A DNA stretch of 64,000 bases from Chlorops oryzae (lineage: Eukaryota; Arthropoda; Insecta; Diptera; Chloropidae): contig CM035809.1 in assembly GCA_020466095.1 (NCBI GenBank), forward strand, positions 1,424,798 through 1,488,797, written 5' to 3'. Within the stretch, counting starts at the first letter, position 1. Each line of letters starts with the position of its first letter. The notes under the pieces were generated by a model. It was given only the letters and a program-made list of their open reading frames with translations. It did no database searches and had not been told where the DNA came from. The translations under genes and the position numbers were made by a program. Of this stretch, positions 48,241 through 61,366 are shown piece by piece.

Positions 48241-48960
48241 TATAATTGCTGTTCATTTATGTCTGCACAAATTCACAGAACGGAATTGAAGTCAATTTTT
48301 TTTTATCATTCAAAATGGCTTTCAATTAAAGCCTAAAATACTCTCCATCAACCCTAAATAGTAGAAAGCTATCCTTGTCACAGGCAGGTATATAAAATTG
48401 TGTACATTCATATTTGCAGGGAAACTAGGTCATGTTCTGGAAATGTTTATTGCACATAAGCAAAACGTATACTCACTCATTTTTAGAGCATATAAATAAT
48501 TTATATGAAAACAAAAAAATAATCTAAAAAAAACAAGAAAAATCCACCTTACTTAATCTCACATGCAATGACACGAGCTTTCAATTCCTTCGTCTTCGTT
48601 TTCTCCTTTTTTTTTTTTTGTTGTCCAAAAAGAAAAGTTTACCTACTACATCTTTTTCTTCAAATCAAACATTTCCATTTGATCAAACATTTCCCCAAAA
48701 GCCCTCAATTAATATTGACAAGACCCGCATTTGAGCTTAGCCTACTTTCTCTCGAAGAACTCAAATAAAATGGCGACTTTCAGGGCACTATTTACTCAAT
48801 GTATGCAGATCTTACTGCACTCGTGAACAGATAAAAGCCACACTGCATGTATGTATGTATATAAGCGTACGTATGTATGTACGGAGCCGCGCAGCCAAGT
48901 GAACAGAGAAGGCCAAAAAAAAACATCAAGGATTCGAAAATACATAAAAGTGCAACTTAC

Positions 48961-49033
48961 TTCCAACTGGGCTAATGGCAATCGCAAAAGGTTGAGCAGA
49001 GGACCCTGCACTCTGCACTTGGAATGCTTTCTC
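48961..49033 (-). CDS. Candidate Glut4EF exon of a distal isoform (73 nt)
   Basis: Strong GTAAGTT donor at 48960-48954. The acceptor is a pyrimidine-rich stretch ending CATCAAG; a CAG a few nt inside would shorten the exon by 18 nt without changing frame. Entered in phase 2, it reads RKHSKCRVQGPLLNLLRLPL followed by AQLE, and exits in phase 0. That is the phase required by the zinc-finger exon at 34515. One other frame is also open, so frame choice rests on the phase chain. Homology is unproven. Confidence 0.5.
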
Positions 49034-51882
49034 CTTGATGCAAAAGGACAAAAGTACATAAAGTAGGTCAGTGTGAGGAGAAATCAATTGGAATGTACAT
49101 AGATATTTAATATTGCGGCTTCCACTTTCGAACCCTTTTCTTTTGACCAGGATATTTTGAATGGCCACTCCCCAGTCGAAGCATATTTCTCAAGTGACAT
49201 TTTATCTTCGGATTAGAAAATCTTTCAAATGGAAGACCGAAGTAAACTATAAGAACTTTTCGAACCACCCCAATAGATAGAAGCAGCTCACACCAGCAAC
49301 TCCAAGGAAACTAAACCAGGTCAAGCAGATCCACAAATTGAAAGGTAAAAATAGTATATAAAAAGCTATTTACACAGTGTGAATTGCCGAATGTATGCAG
49401 GCACTGTGCATTCGTGGCTGCTAACCTCCATCTCTGTGGTGTGGTCGATTAAGTTCCTTCATAGAGGCTCACTCTCGTGCAGGGGGCATATTTGCAGTGC
49501 ATACAGAATTTTGTGCAGCACTGTACTTTCATTTGCATGGATTTTTTTTCAGTTCCATTTTATTCAATGTCTCAGTCAAGACCTTTCTTCATAATGGCCG
49601 GATGTAAGGGAAATACATGAAGCAAACATACATCCGTATGTACATATATGCGGTGTTCTTTCCTTGCACGATTTTCTTTAGCTTTTGCACTTTTGCGCTT
49701 TTCCGCTTTTCCGTCGATGCGAACAACACGTGTGTCTGCATAATTAAATATAGCTTAAGAGTTTCCATTGAAATTGTGCATAAAATTAGAGATTCGTGCA
49801 ATTGAAGCATGGCGCTTTTAATTACCATGTTATTAGCCATGCAAGCTAGGTGTATGTGAGTCCGAAAGGGCGGATTTTCACAATTTAATTGCACGCAAAA
49901 TAAAAGTTTTTCTTCAATTTTCGTCCAAGTGCTAACTTTAAAAACGTTTAGAATATCGTAATTGAATGGAAAATATTTGAAGCATACTTCAAGGCAATCA
50001 ATTGGCATTTAAAATTCAATTTCTACCTTAATGCGAACTTATAAAATTATTTCAAATGAATAATTTATGAACGCGCAATTGTATTGTGTGTTCCTTATCT
50101 TCTCCGTTTTCAAAATTCACAGAAACAATCCTTGAGATATGCTTTCATTAATTCAACGCTGAAGACTAAATAATTACAAATGACGAAAACCTAACAAAGG
50201 CAAAATATAAAGGGGCTTAATGAAAAGAAAATACACGAACAGAAGAGCTGTTATTTTTTGCACTTTATTTGAAAGTTGGAAAATCCTTTTTAATTTTAAT
50301 TTATTATTAATGAAAAGCTTCATTTCAATGGACTTTTGAATTCTTTTCTTCGAAGAAGATTAAAATGCTTTACGTAAAATTTCCAGCTTCTTTCTTCAGC
50401 ATTGAAACTTATCGAACTATCAAAAGTTGTTGGAAAGCTAATGGAAAGTAGAAACTTTAGAACTTTTTCAGTGGGCTGTTTATATCAAATATATACAAGA
50501 TTAAAGCACGCTTTCAGGAGTCTGTGGGCTTCATACATTCAAGTATACAATTAAGGTTTGAGGCTGTTTTTTTCTTTTAAACTGCAATTGTTGCCTTCAC
50601 CCTCCGATTGCCTTGAAAAGTCGATTACGATTTTCATTTGAATGGAATATTAAGGGAATATGGACCGAAAGTAGGAGGATTCTGAGGTTAATGCCTACGT
50701 AAGCAACCAACAACCCAGAAACTGGGAAGCCTCCTTTTAGAGACTTCCAAAAGTTGTTCGAAAAGATCTGAAAAATTCTCAAAAAAAATATAATGACAAT
50801 AAGACACCCTAATATTTCTGAATATTTTCGATAGCGGCAAATATTTTCATTTTGGTAGGTTTGTCAATTTATAAACATCTTGAGAAAGGGTTTGAAAGAC
50901 GTATGGATATATTTGAAGTCTTAATTGAGCTCCTCTTATAAAGGATTAAAATGATATTAATTGGTTGGAAAATACATACTTTTAGGTGCTGAATTTAAAT
51001 ATTTTCTCTTGCCCTCGGATTTTGTTGAGTTTTATAAATTTAAAGCATACTTTATGGGGTAAAGATTTTTCTTACCAACATTTTGCGCTTAAGTTTGCGC
51101 GAAGTTGAACTTCAAACCGCTTTTCTTGCTTCAAAAAATTTCATATTGAAGTTAAAAATCGATTTTAAATTTAAATTAATGTGAGTTGAACAAAATTTGT
51201 ACCCCAAAAAGTATGCTCTAAATTTATAAAAGTCAACAAAATCTGAGCCCTTCTAATAAGCATAATTACTTTGCGAACAGCTTCGTTCGTCCTTCTAGAG
51301 GCTTCGATCAACACTGAAACCCTTACGGAAAATTAATATCCTTTCAAAAATCTTCGAAAATAATTTTACAACTTGCGTCTGTGCATACTTAAAGGGATAA
51401 ATTTTGCTAGTTTTGATTGGCCAAACGATTTTTGTGTTCTTTTCTATCACTTTCACACACCTAAATACTGAAGTAATCATCAGAAGACTTAAAAAGAATC
51501 CTTAAAAGATTCTGATTCTTACTTCGAGTAGAATTGAAAAGATGGAGTATTAGAGTACTCAACTAAAGCACACAAAGTAATCTCGCTTATTCATTTGCCC
51601 ATCACCACAACATGATATGCAAAAATATATGTTTTTATAGACTCATGCATTCGTACATCAAAGACCGATTTTCCCCTGAGTCTGCCTTAGTCAAAACACT
51701 CTCGACCGGAGACGATCGAAATGTGGTGGGAAGGGTTTTTGCCTAAAAATACGCACAATATTTCAAATGCAATCCAACGAAATCCGAATTTATATGCCAA
51801 TTGAATTGGGCCTTAACTTTGTTTATTTATTGAATTCTCGGTATTAAAAGCTTTATCAATGCATAACCAGAAAAATCATTTC

Positions 51883-51923
<41 letters not shown>

Positions 51924-54900
51924 AGAGAAAATCCATAAAACCGAGGCCTACTGCCTACTGCCTCGATGGCATCGGACTGCGCTGACCAGAAAAAGCCTGA
52001 AACCAAAATTGATTGGATGCGGCCAGCAAGGATAGTCAGCAGTCAAAGGCGACATTTGAGCTCAGGTCGATTGGCAGCTTTTCATTTACACTCAATTAAA
52101 TTTCAACGTTTCGGAGATGAAGCCCAGAAGGGAATTGTTTTTAATTTTTGATATCGACGAAACTAATAAAAAAATTTGAAAACCATTCTTTCATCTATAA
52201 CATTTAACCCATCGAAGTGAATCGTTGGCTCAGCGTAAAAAACGAATTTTAACGGATTAAGCTATTTTTTCTTCATTTAATTTTTTCATTGGTTTGATTT
52301 TTTTTTTACACAATCAAACGATCGGGGGAAAAAAAGAAATGAAAAATATTGAATTTATATGATTGGCAACAATGGGGTTAAGCTCGGGACAATTTAAAAA
52401 CAAAAGTCATAAAATTTTGCTTATCATCAGCAACACAGTAAAGTTTATAGTAAGGAGGGAGAGTGTGTAAACTTTATCTCACGTACACAAACGCATAAAA
52501 ATTCACACACACACACACACACAAACGCATCTACACTGTTATATTTTATGTAGTCGGAATATTTGTTGTTTTTTCACTTGATAATCTGCAAGGAAATTTC
52601 TGCTCGACAATATGAGCCCCAAGGTATTTGTAGTTTGTGTAGGTCTTGCTTCGAGGGAGACGCACACACACACATTCAGCACACTTAAGCACAGGCAATC
52701 GCCGAATGCTGCTCGTCTAAAATGTTTCAATATTAACCCTCCATTATCCTTTTATTCACTTTCGAGACATACTGCTATCTTTATGTTGCCGTTTCGTTTA
52801 CGTTTTTCTATTTTAAAATCCAATTATGACATCACAATTCCGCATGCAAATTGGCTCGGCCGGTCGTGTACGCACACTGAGCAACCCCTACACTCAGCCA
52901 TTGCGGCGGAGAATGATAAATGTGTTTATAGGTCACGTTGAGTTACGAGCACGCAGAAAGGAAATATTTTAGTTCTTAGCACCCATTTGGGCTCAAAGGA
53001 CAAAAAAGAAAGAAAAACGGCGACACAATTGTTTGCCAGCTTTATGACTGGCTTTAAGGTAGGGGCAACGACTAACGACTCAGTGAAATGGGCTCTAAAA
53101 TAAATTGCTTTGTTCTGAGATTTAAAGTGTGGGCTTCGTTTTAATTGTTTTGAGCTTGTTGGGGGAATTTAAAGTAGCAAAAGGACGCATAAAGAAGACA
53201 AAAAGAAAAAAAAAAAGCACAGAACAGATAAGCACAGCGATTGGAAACGCTTTTCTCCGCCATGGACGAAAGTTGTTAATTTCTTTTGGTCATGGGAAAG
53301 TCGCTTGCGAGGAGCAAAGTCACTACGATTAGGAATTTTATCTACAAAAATTTGAAGGCCCTAAAGTGTTTATTACTGTTCGTTATGCCGTCAACGCAGA
53401 TTTTTAAGCTGAATGGACCAAGCTGACAGCTTAAGTTGAGCGAGTTCCTACAAGTATGCTAAGCATTGTTTAAAATGAAGTTTTAATCTTCATTTTTAAT
53501 AAATAAGAAACCTTCTTCCATTTAATAATTCCTTGTTCAACGAAATGCCAAACGAGATGCCAAATTCTTTGAAATATTAATATTTTCCCTTTCAGAATTT
53601 ATTCAAATTGCGCTCAGCCCTTCATTATGTAAACCGAATTTAGAAGACAAAAGACATCCCGACTCGTTTTAACAAGAAATTCAAGGGATTTTCTCATCTA
53701 GAAAAGGTACTTTCGCAGTAGAAAAACAATTCCTTTCGGTTCGAGTGCAGACAAGCGTTAAAATTCAAAATAAAGCAATAAGAAAAAACAAGCTAAGAAT
53801 ATTTCAAAAACAAATTTTTCTCTTCAATCAATAAGGTTTTGCTTAAAATGCAGAAAAGGTAACGTTTTTCTTTCTCCTATTAAATTGCAATTTATTTAAT
53901 AATATTGACTTTGTGAGCGAAACTCCATCGCTTTTGGGTTTTTTTCGTACCTTTTCTGCGACTGAAGAAAGCCAGAAACAGAAGAAGAAGAGGGAAAAAA
54001 CCAAACGAATCTTTTTATTACTTCCCCACAAAGCTATTGATGAAAGGGAAAATAGGTTAATGCTACTTTACGGACTGTACGCATGCCAGCAATTGAGGCG
54101 TACCATAAAGCCGCAAACCCTACGGGCAACATGCTTCCAATGTAAATGGCCGTAAAAGTGGTGCTCTCCGCTCATGCACAGGGAGCAAAAATGAAAGGGG
54201 AGTTCGTTTCCCTTTTAACAAAAGGGAGCATAAAGCATTTTCCTCACGTAGCTAAGTATTTGAAAATTGAAAATTTTCACGTAAGAAAAGCAAGAAAATG
54301 CAATTTATGCGACACTTTTGAGTATCGTGATGCAAGAAATTCAGGCTGACGGTTCAAGGAAGCAGCTCACATTCAAAGGACTGGAGATCAAAAAGGAAGT
54401 TATGAAACTGTCGCAGCATAGTCCTTTCAAAAGTCCTTTTGAACAAAGTTCCCAAAGACATCCAATGGAATGAATAGAGTTCAATAAAAAAAAAAAAAAA
54501 ATGGGGTGGCAGCACCGTTCATACTCAAGGTTGCATTCGGTCTTGATTAAGATTTGATCCGGCTCTTTCCTATAAAACGGTCTCTAATTCCACTTTCTCT
54601 AGCCCAGCGTTCTGTGCGAAATTTCAATAAGGAATTTTCTCTACTCTTTAAAAGTCAATTTTATCAAAACTTTTGCTTCAAATTTAAATTGAAGTACCAT
54701 GACGCCATGCAGCGACGAAGTGTGAGTTCCCCTCTCGAACACACGAAGCTTCCGAATTCAATTTGTTTCGGTGTTTGTTTGTCTGTGCATATCAATTTTG
54801 TGGCATGAAAGGGTCGACCCTGTACAAAAAAGCTTTTAAAGCATTAGTTTATAGAATCCATTCAAAGTTGCGGTTAGTAGAAGGGTTAAGTAAATTATAT

Positions 54901-55240
54901 AATTGGGAAAAGAAAATGTTTTGAGAAAGACGAAAGTCGGTTTCTGTGGCTAGCCGTTTTGTCGTACATATATTTATTTATACATATACATTTCCCACTT
55001 CGACTATAAGGACTTCATTGTGAGATTTTTCAAATGCATATCCTTTGAAAAGTATTTGAAAATTTAGATACAGAATGGGAAAATATTTGTTGTGGAATTG
55101 ATTGTGATCTAGGGATGTGCAATATTAGAGTATTTATCGGAAATATTTTCACTATGCAACTCAGAAAAGGAATTACAACCATTTCAGATTAGATTATATT
55201 CGATATATTCACATTGGTCTTGATTCTACCCACTCCTATA
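49034..55240. other. Glut4EF intron between candidate exons (right part)
   Basis: Single-copy-looking non-coding DNA with the (GA)17 tract, a (CA)n tract and a possible end fragment of the 45.2-kb MITE near 50780. No gene. Confidence 0.55.
51886..51919. repeat. (GA)17 tract
   Basis: Uninterrupted GA dinucleotide run. Such tracts bind GAGA factor in flies, so a regulatory role in the Glut4EF intron is possible; it may also be a simple microsatellite. Confidence 0.8.
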
Positions 55241-55695
55241 GAACACAAATTTTTATTACTAAACATTTTATTTAGAATACCTTTTTCACAAATTAGAAAA
55301 ACTTCAATCTCAAAATTGAAATGAAAGTATTTATGCTGCTAATGAATAATCATGGAATGTTTTAAAGAAGCTAAGAATAGCGGTATTCACTATCCAGTGC
55401 ATTTGGCCGTGCATTTGAGCATGAGCAAAATATTTATGCTTTTTTGCTCTTTACACTAACAAAATGTACACGTATGCATATGCTCCGATTTTGCACAAAT
55501 GCTCCGCCTAAACCTAGTGCAAAAATCAGTTTCGTGCATGTGCACAACTTTTCAACTGTCTTAGGGATGCTGGGTAAATATCGATCTTTGACGATTATCG
55601 TTGTTCAAAGTTTAAACATCTTTGTTGTATTATAATGTTGAGAGTTACTACACTTTCGGAATAAATGAACCATAAAATAAGCTTTTTGCAATATC
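55241..55695. repeat. Direct repeat, copy 1 (455 bp)
   Basis: Matches 56281-56735 with a constant 1040-bp offset and only scattered substitutions. Contains GGTATTCACTATCCAGTGCA and a short open frame that is also duplicated. Not recognised as a known gene or transposase. Confidence 0.9.
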
Positions 55696-55734
55696 AATAT
55701 GATATCATCATATAAGGACGATGACTACAACGGT

Positions 55735-56215
55735 TCAACTGAACCGATTTTCATGAAACAAAGTAGAATCGACGCAGAATTGTCACCATTCTCGGGTGAA
55801 CCTCGACCATAATTTAAAAAATTTTTTTTTTATTTTTTTTTTTACACTAAACTGCAAAAAAAAAAGCCCAAACTTGAAATTTTTTTTTGAATGGCCGCCA
55901 TTTTGTCAAAAAAAATCACAAAATTAAGCTTGAGGTTCACCCGAGAATTACATCTATACTGATTATAACCCCGTTTTTTTTCCATTTCGGACGCTCCGGA
56001 AACCCAGAATCGTGGCCGCCGTTACGGCATCTTTTTTTTTCACCACCAACTTTGAAGTCTCATTACTTTTTGAACAGCCCACGTATCGAGGCTTTTTTAT
56101 TTACTTTGAACCTTTTGTAATACAATAAATAAAAAAAGTTTTCAATTATTCTTTGCGTTTTCAAATAAGAAATTTTTTTAAAAAGGGTCCAAAAAACGGG
56201 TTTTCAATGACAAGA
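55735..56215. repeat. Probable insertion in the first tandem unit
   Basis: Present only in unit 1. It contains an inverted pair TTCTCGGGTGAACCTC (55790s) / GAGGTTCACCCGAGAA (55930s), GGCCGCCATTTTG, and ends GACCCCCTTAA at the point where homology with the second unit resumes. A TTAA-type element is possible; the left end is not defined. Confidence 0.4.
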
Positions 56216-56280
56216 CCCCCTTAAATATTTTCCCAAAGCTCTCGAAAAATCGTAATTGCGAAAAATACCTACTTTTGAAT

Positions 56281-56735
56281 GAACATAAATTTTTATTACT
56301 AAACATTTTATTTAGAATACCTTTTTCACAAATTAGAAAAACTTCAATCTCAAAATTGAAATGAAAGTATTTATGCCGCTAATGAATAATCATGGAATGT
56401 TTTAAAGAAGCTAAGAATAGCGGTATTCACTATCCAGTGCATTTGGCCGTGCATTTGAGCATGAGCAAAATATTTATGCTTTTTTGCTCTTTACACTAAT
56501 AAAATGTACACGTATGCATATGCTCCGATTTTGCACAAATGCTCCGCCTAAACCTAGTGCAAAAATCAGTTTCGTGCATGTGCACAACTTTCCAACTGTC
56601 TTAGGGATGCTGGGTAAACATCGATCTTTGACGATTATCGTTGTTCAAAGTTTAAACATCTTTGTTGTATTATAATGTTGAGAGTTACTACACTTTCGGA
56701 ATAAATGAACCATAAAATAAGCTTTTGGCAATATC
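56281..56735. repeat. Direct repeat, copy 2 (455 bp)
   Basis: Second unit of the pair starting at 55241. Each unit is followed by ATATAAGGACGATGA, and the sequence CTCTCGAAAAATCGTAATTG ends each unit (56240 and 57139). The structure is therefore a two-unit tandem array with a likely insertion (about 55735-56215) in unit 1. Confidence 0.9.
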
Positions 56736-57189
56736 TTAGTATTATTTCCGATTAAAACTGGCCATCGCTTTAAGGTTCTGCATGTTTGCAACATCGATAA
56801 TTATAAAACAATGAGCAACCCTAATCCTGCTTCATAAAATTTGCACCGTGTGCTTCGAAAATACACTCACAGTTTCTTGAAAATGCACATGCACATGCAC
56901 TGGATAGTGAATACCGCTAATGTGTGACGTATGATTGGCGCAGAGTGGTGGCTCTATCGATTAGAAGCAACATGGCCTTTTGTTATATAATGTAAAAGTT
57001 TAATAATGATATCATATGATATTATCATATAAGGACGATGAGTGTGTGTATGAATTGCTCTATCTTCCAAACTACTTTTGTGCCCATTACTAAACAATGT
57101 ACCATATGCATTGTATTGTTTAAATATTTTCCGAGAGCTCTCGAAAAATCGTAATTGCGAAAAATACCTACTTTTGAATGAGCATGTTC

Positions 57190-60100
57190 TACATCTCATT
57201 TCCAGAATTTTGCAACTTTAATTCGAATTTCAACTCGGAGAAGTGCCTTTAGAAGTCATCACTTTCCATAATGGTTGATTCCATCTATATAGAACGGCCA
57301 ACTTTCGATGAATCAAAATTAAACAATCATATCTACTTGAGCATCTATTGAATGTATCGATATTTTCTATTCATACCTAAACTCTAATTATTTTAACCGT
57401 AAATAAAAGGAAAATTGCTTGACGTATGCTTGTTTAGGTTGAAAAGCGATAATTAAGTAACACAAAATCCCTTTTTGTTTGTTTTCTGTTTGTTTCCTTT
57501 GCTTTTCACTATATATTCATGATTTCGTAAAGAGTTCAAAAGTTTTATAATTCATAAGAAACGTTGTCAGGATTCTTTCCTTCGAATTACAGTTCAATGT
57601 TCAAATTTTGCTAACAAAAATAAATAAAGCCCACCACAAATCGGTCGACTCCGACTTGTGTGAATCCAGCTTCCACTTATTTTTTATTTATTTATGAGTT
57701 CTTATAGTGATCAACATTTTTTAAATTTTCAAATCTGGACTTGGGCATTAGAAGGTGTTTCAACGAAATCGGTTGCCAGCCTCGAAATCAATGAATAAAT
57801 ATTTATTTACAAAGTCCTCATAGGCCAAAATTTTATTTTTTAGATAACTTCCCTTACGGAATGATGCCTTAGCTTCGTTTATATGGTATGAGAATGACGA
57901 GAAATCATAATTTCAGGGTGTGGCATCAAAAGAAAATCAAGTCTATCTAGTATAAAAAGCTTCAATGATAAGATAATAAAAGAGATGAACAAATGCCACG
58001 ACAGCTAGAAATTTCCTTAAAAATAACGTTACAAGATGAGCGTCAGTCTAATAAGCCCAGCTTAAGCTGAGTATGGTAGTTTATGGTTGAATGGGCTTGC
58101 GGAAAAGCTCTGCATAAACAGAAATTTGCACATTTTTCAAATGGATTTTTGAGTAACTCTTTTGCAAGTTCTTTCGAGCAAATTGAAAATCAGAACTTTA
58201 TTTGCAGCACGCTCAAATGGAAAACGATCAACAAATATTGCATCATAACGGCTGACTTCATTTCACATCTCAGATCTTATGAGCTCACAGAGGGCACAGA
58301 AAGCAAAACGCACTTGCACGAATATAGGGCAAATCTATTATGGCTTCCAGATACAAGTATCTATTTGTTTGTACGCTCGCATGTACACACATGTATGTGC
58401 ATATACCCGCACTCGTACACACACACGCACACACATTTTACAGCTCGCATCTGCTTTGCTTTATTGAAACTCCAAGCGCCTAATCTGGCGGCAGAATATG
58501 CTCCCGGTTCGCCAAATATGTGCGACTACTGTGCGCCTATCATGCTCAGAGTGCGTAAATGTTTATTTATGCACTGTGATTGAATAAGGGCAGAGAAAGG
58601 AGGGGCGGAAAATTATGGTTGAAATAGTTTTTTCCCTATTTCTTGCGTTTAATTTATGGCTCATTTCATTTGTAGCATGTATCGGTGGTATCTCGTTCCA
58701 TTCCTGGGCTCACAGACTTATTGTGGGGTTTTCTCCATACAAGCAAGACAAGAAAAGCAACTCGAAAATTCAAAGAAAAACCATTGGAAAATATAAATGT
58801 AAGGAAATCAATTCAAATTAATTAATATAATCACAATCAATGAACAATTAACAAAATTAAACATTCGAGAAAACAAAAAAGAAAAGGGGGAATACGAAAA
58901 ATATAATAAAAATAGACACAATGATAGACCCCCGAGCAGCTGTTGTTGTATGTTGCTAAATAATTCGCCAGCTGCTTAATTTTTCTCTTCACAATATACA
59001 TTCATAGGTACAAAGTTAAGAGCCGAAAAAAAATAAAACAGAAAAAAAAGAAGAGAAAAATAAATTTAATGAAAAAATTGGAAAACACGAAAAAAGACGA
59101 CGGCAGCAGTGTTAAGAGACGCCGCCGTTCAACCAAATCCGCACCGAATTGCCATGAGTAATTTCCATAAATTCACAATTGTGCGCTTGCAATTTCCGCA
59201 TACTGTACACGAAATGTTGGGAAAGAAAGAAATAAAACCGAAAGAAAATCCCAAAGATGTAACCGAGACAAGTGAGAGTGCTTTCGACAAGGGCTACATG
59301 GAAGTTTCGATATACCCGGCAACGTACGGTTCGGGGTACACCTTGTTCATATTAATTTGAATTTAAACACTTCGTGGACCGAAAGGTCAATCAATTTTTT
59401 CAGTGCTTTCTGGTGTTGAAATTGATTTTTTTTAGGACAGACAGAAGGTTTCTTGTGAAAAGTGAATTCTCCCAGGTATCATTCATTAGAATGACTGAAT
59501 CTCAAGGACGGGGCTTTCGCTGTGGAGCTTGCCATGATTTTTTTAAAAACATTTTTGTTCCCAATAGAATTTTTCTTCGAAATGTTTTCCACTAGGTCTA
59601 TTCATATCTCAATTCATCTAAGCAGTGGTATCAATTTCTGTCCCTGTTCAAAATAGAAACTTGATCGTTTGGTGTTTACGGAACTCCGAAGGTACAGAAA
59701 AAATGCCCCCAATGTGTGTCATCCTTAAGTAAAATTTCAATAGGAGAAAAAAATAAAAAATTCTTCAGAAGAGAAGATGAAATTCCAGTGAAAGTGCTAT
59801 GAACTTGTTTAATTTCAGGCAGGAAAAATCTTGGTGCATCCAAGCCTGCCAAATGTTCAGACAAACTTTTCAGTTTTGGTCTCCTTGAAGCACCATTAAA
59901 GTTAGCACAAGAACTCAGTGTTTTCACATTTGGATTATATGTATGTGTGCGTGCATGTTTTTTTTTTTTGTTTTGTTTTGTTGATTTGCCAGAATACGAA
60001 ATAAATTTTCTTTTAAATTTTGTTGTTGTTTATTGACGAAACTCCAACAGCGATGAAAACTGTCTAGAGTCTGTATGGGCAGCAATTACAGGCACTTGGT

Positions 60101-60930
60101 TTACTCGATGGGCTCCGCTCGCTTTCGACGCTTTCGAAAACTACATACAAAATTGTAGGCGAAGAGAAAAGGAAAAATAAAAATAAGAAGGCATCTCCAA
60201 ACGGAAAACTTCATTTTAAGACATGCCTACGTATGCCGAAATGAAAATCCAAAAAAAAAAAAAAAATAAAAATTACAGGAAAAAAGGAAAAATCCCGAAG
60301 AAGTTTTATGAAATGCCTGCTGAAGTTGCGATAGGCATTTGGCGGCAGTCAAAGGCATTTTACGCTTTGGTCTGATAATAAAAATGAATGAAGAAAATGT
60401 GGCACACTTTCTTGAAAATAAAAATGAAAAGTGGAAAATAAAATGGAAAAAGGGAAAACAGTTCAAACGCACAGTGAAGTTCGTAATTTTGGGCATGAGG
60501 CGTGACGGTATACACAACATTAATTTTATGTAATTTAATTCCCTTCCTTCTGCGTATTCTGGTCGAAATAATCGATTTTTCGCGCACGAATTACTTCTTT
60601 TGGGCTTGTAAAGTTTTAAAATTATAATTTTTATTTTTCTATTTTATTTTTTTATTTTTCCTTTTATTTTAATGACTTCGATTTATGGAGTTTCTGGGAA
60701 GCGGTGAAGTGAAATAATTCGTTTTGTGAAATTTCCAATCCAATTTCTAGGATCAAACAAAATATTCAAACCGCTTTAGCTTGAGTTCATTCAAAAGTTT
60801 TGAAGACCTCTAAATTTAACAGCAGATTTTATAATTTCTCTGGTGGTGATGATTGGGGGAGGGGAGCCATAAGAGAGAATTAAGAAAATTTAAAAATCAT
60901 AGCAAAAGCTTAAGAAAGACAATAACTTAC
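57190..60930. other. Glut4EF intron next to the microexon
   Basis: No supported gene. A 166-codon plus-strand ORF at 58083-58583 contains a His/Thr run from a CA repeat and has no recognised domain. Confidence 0.55.
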
Positions 60931-60970
60931 GAAGCCCTTGGGTCATAATTCACATCAAAATAAGACTCAC
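60931..60970 (-). CDS. Candidate 40-nt resplicing microexon of Glut4EF
   Basis: The acceptor is very strong: CTAAC branch-point-like motif, long pyrimidine tract and TTTTCAG. The donor is GTAAGTT. The first six bases of the exon are themselves a donor, GTGAGT, so splicing to it can recreate a 5' splice site, as in the resplicing microexons of Drosophila Ubx. Only one frame is open: (x)ESYFDVNYDPRA, entering and leaving in phase 2. It joins in frame to the 73-nt exon at 49033. The upstream partner exon must lie beyond the window. Confidence 0.55.
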
Positions 60971-61366
60971 CTGAAAAAAAAGAGAGAAAAAATTGTTAGT
61001 TATATTTGTTAATGAATAATATAACTTAATATAACTAAATATAATTTAATAAAATTTAATAAAATTTGATAAAATTTAATATATTTAATTAAATTTAATA
61101 TAATTAAAAAAATTTTATAAATTTACTAAAATTTAAAAATATTTAATATAATTTAATATTATTTAATAAAATTTAATATTATTTAGTAAAATTTAATATT
61201 TAATGAATAAAATTAATAGTATTTATATTTATATAATTTAATATATTTTAATTTAATATAACTAATATAATTGAAAATAATTTATTACAATTTTATATAA
61301 TTTATTATAATTTAATGTAACATAATTCAACAAATTTGTATAATTTAATTAATTAACAATTTTTAT

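Noticed and set aside
58083..58583. 166-codon plus-strand ORF
   Set aside because: No recognisable domain; contains a CA-repeat-encoded His/Thr run; likely a chance open frame.
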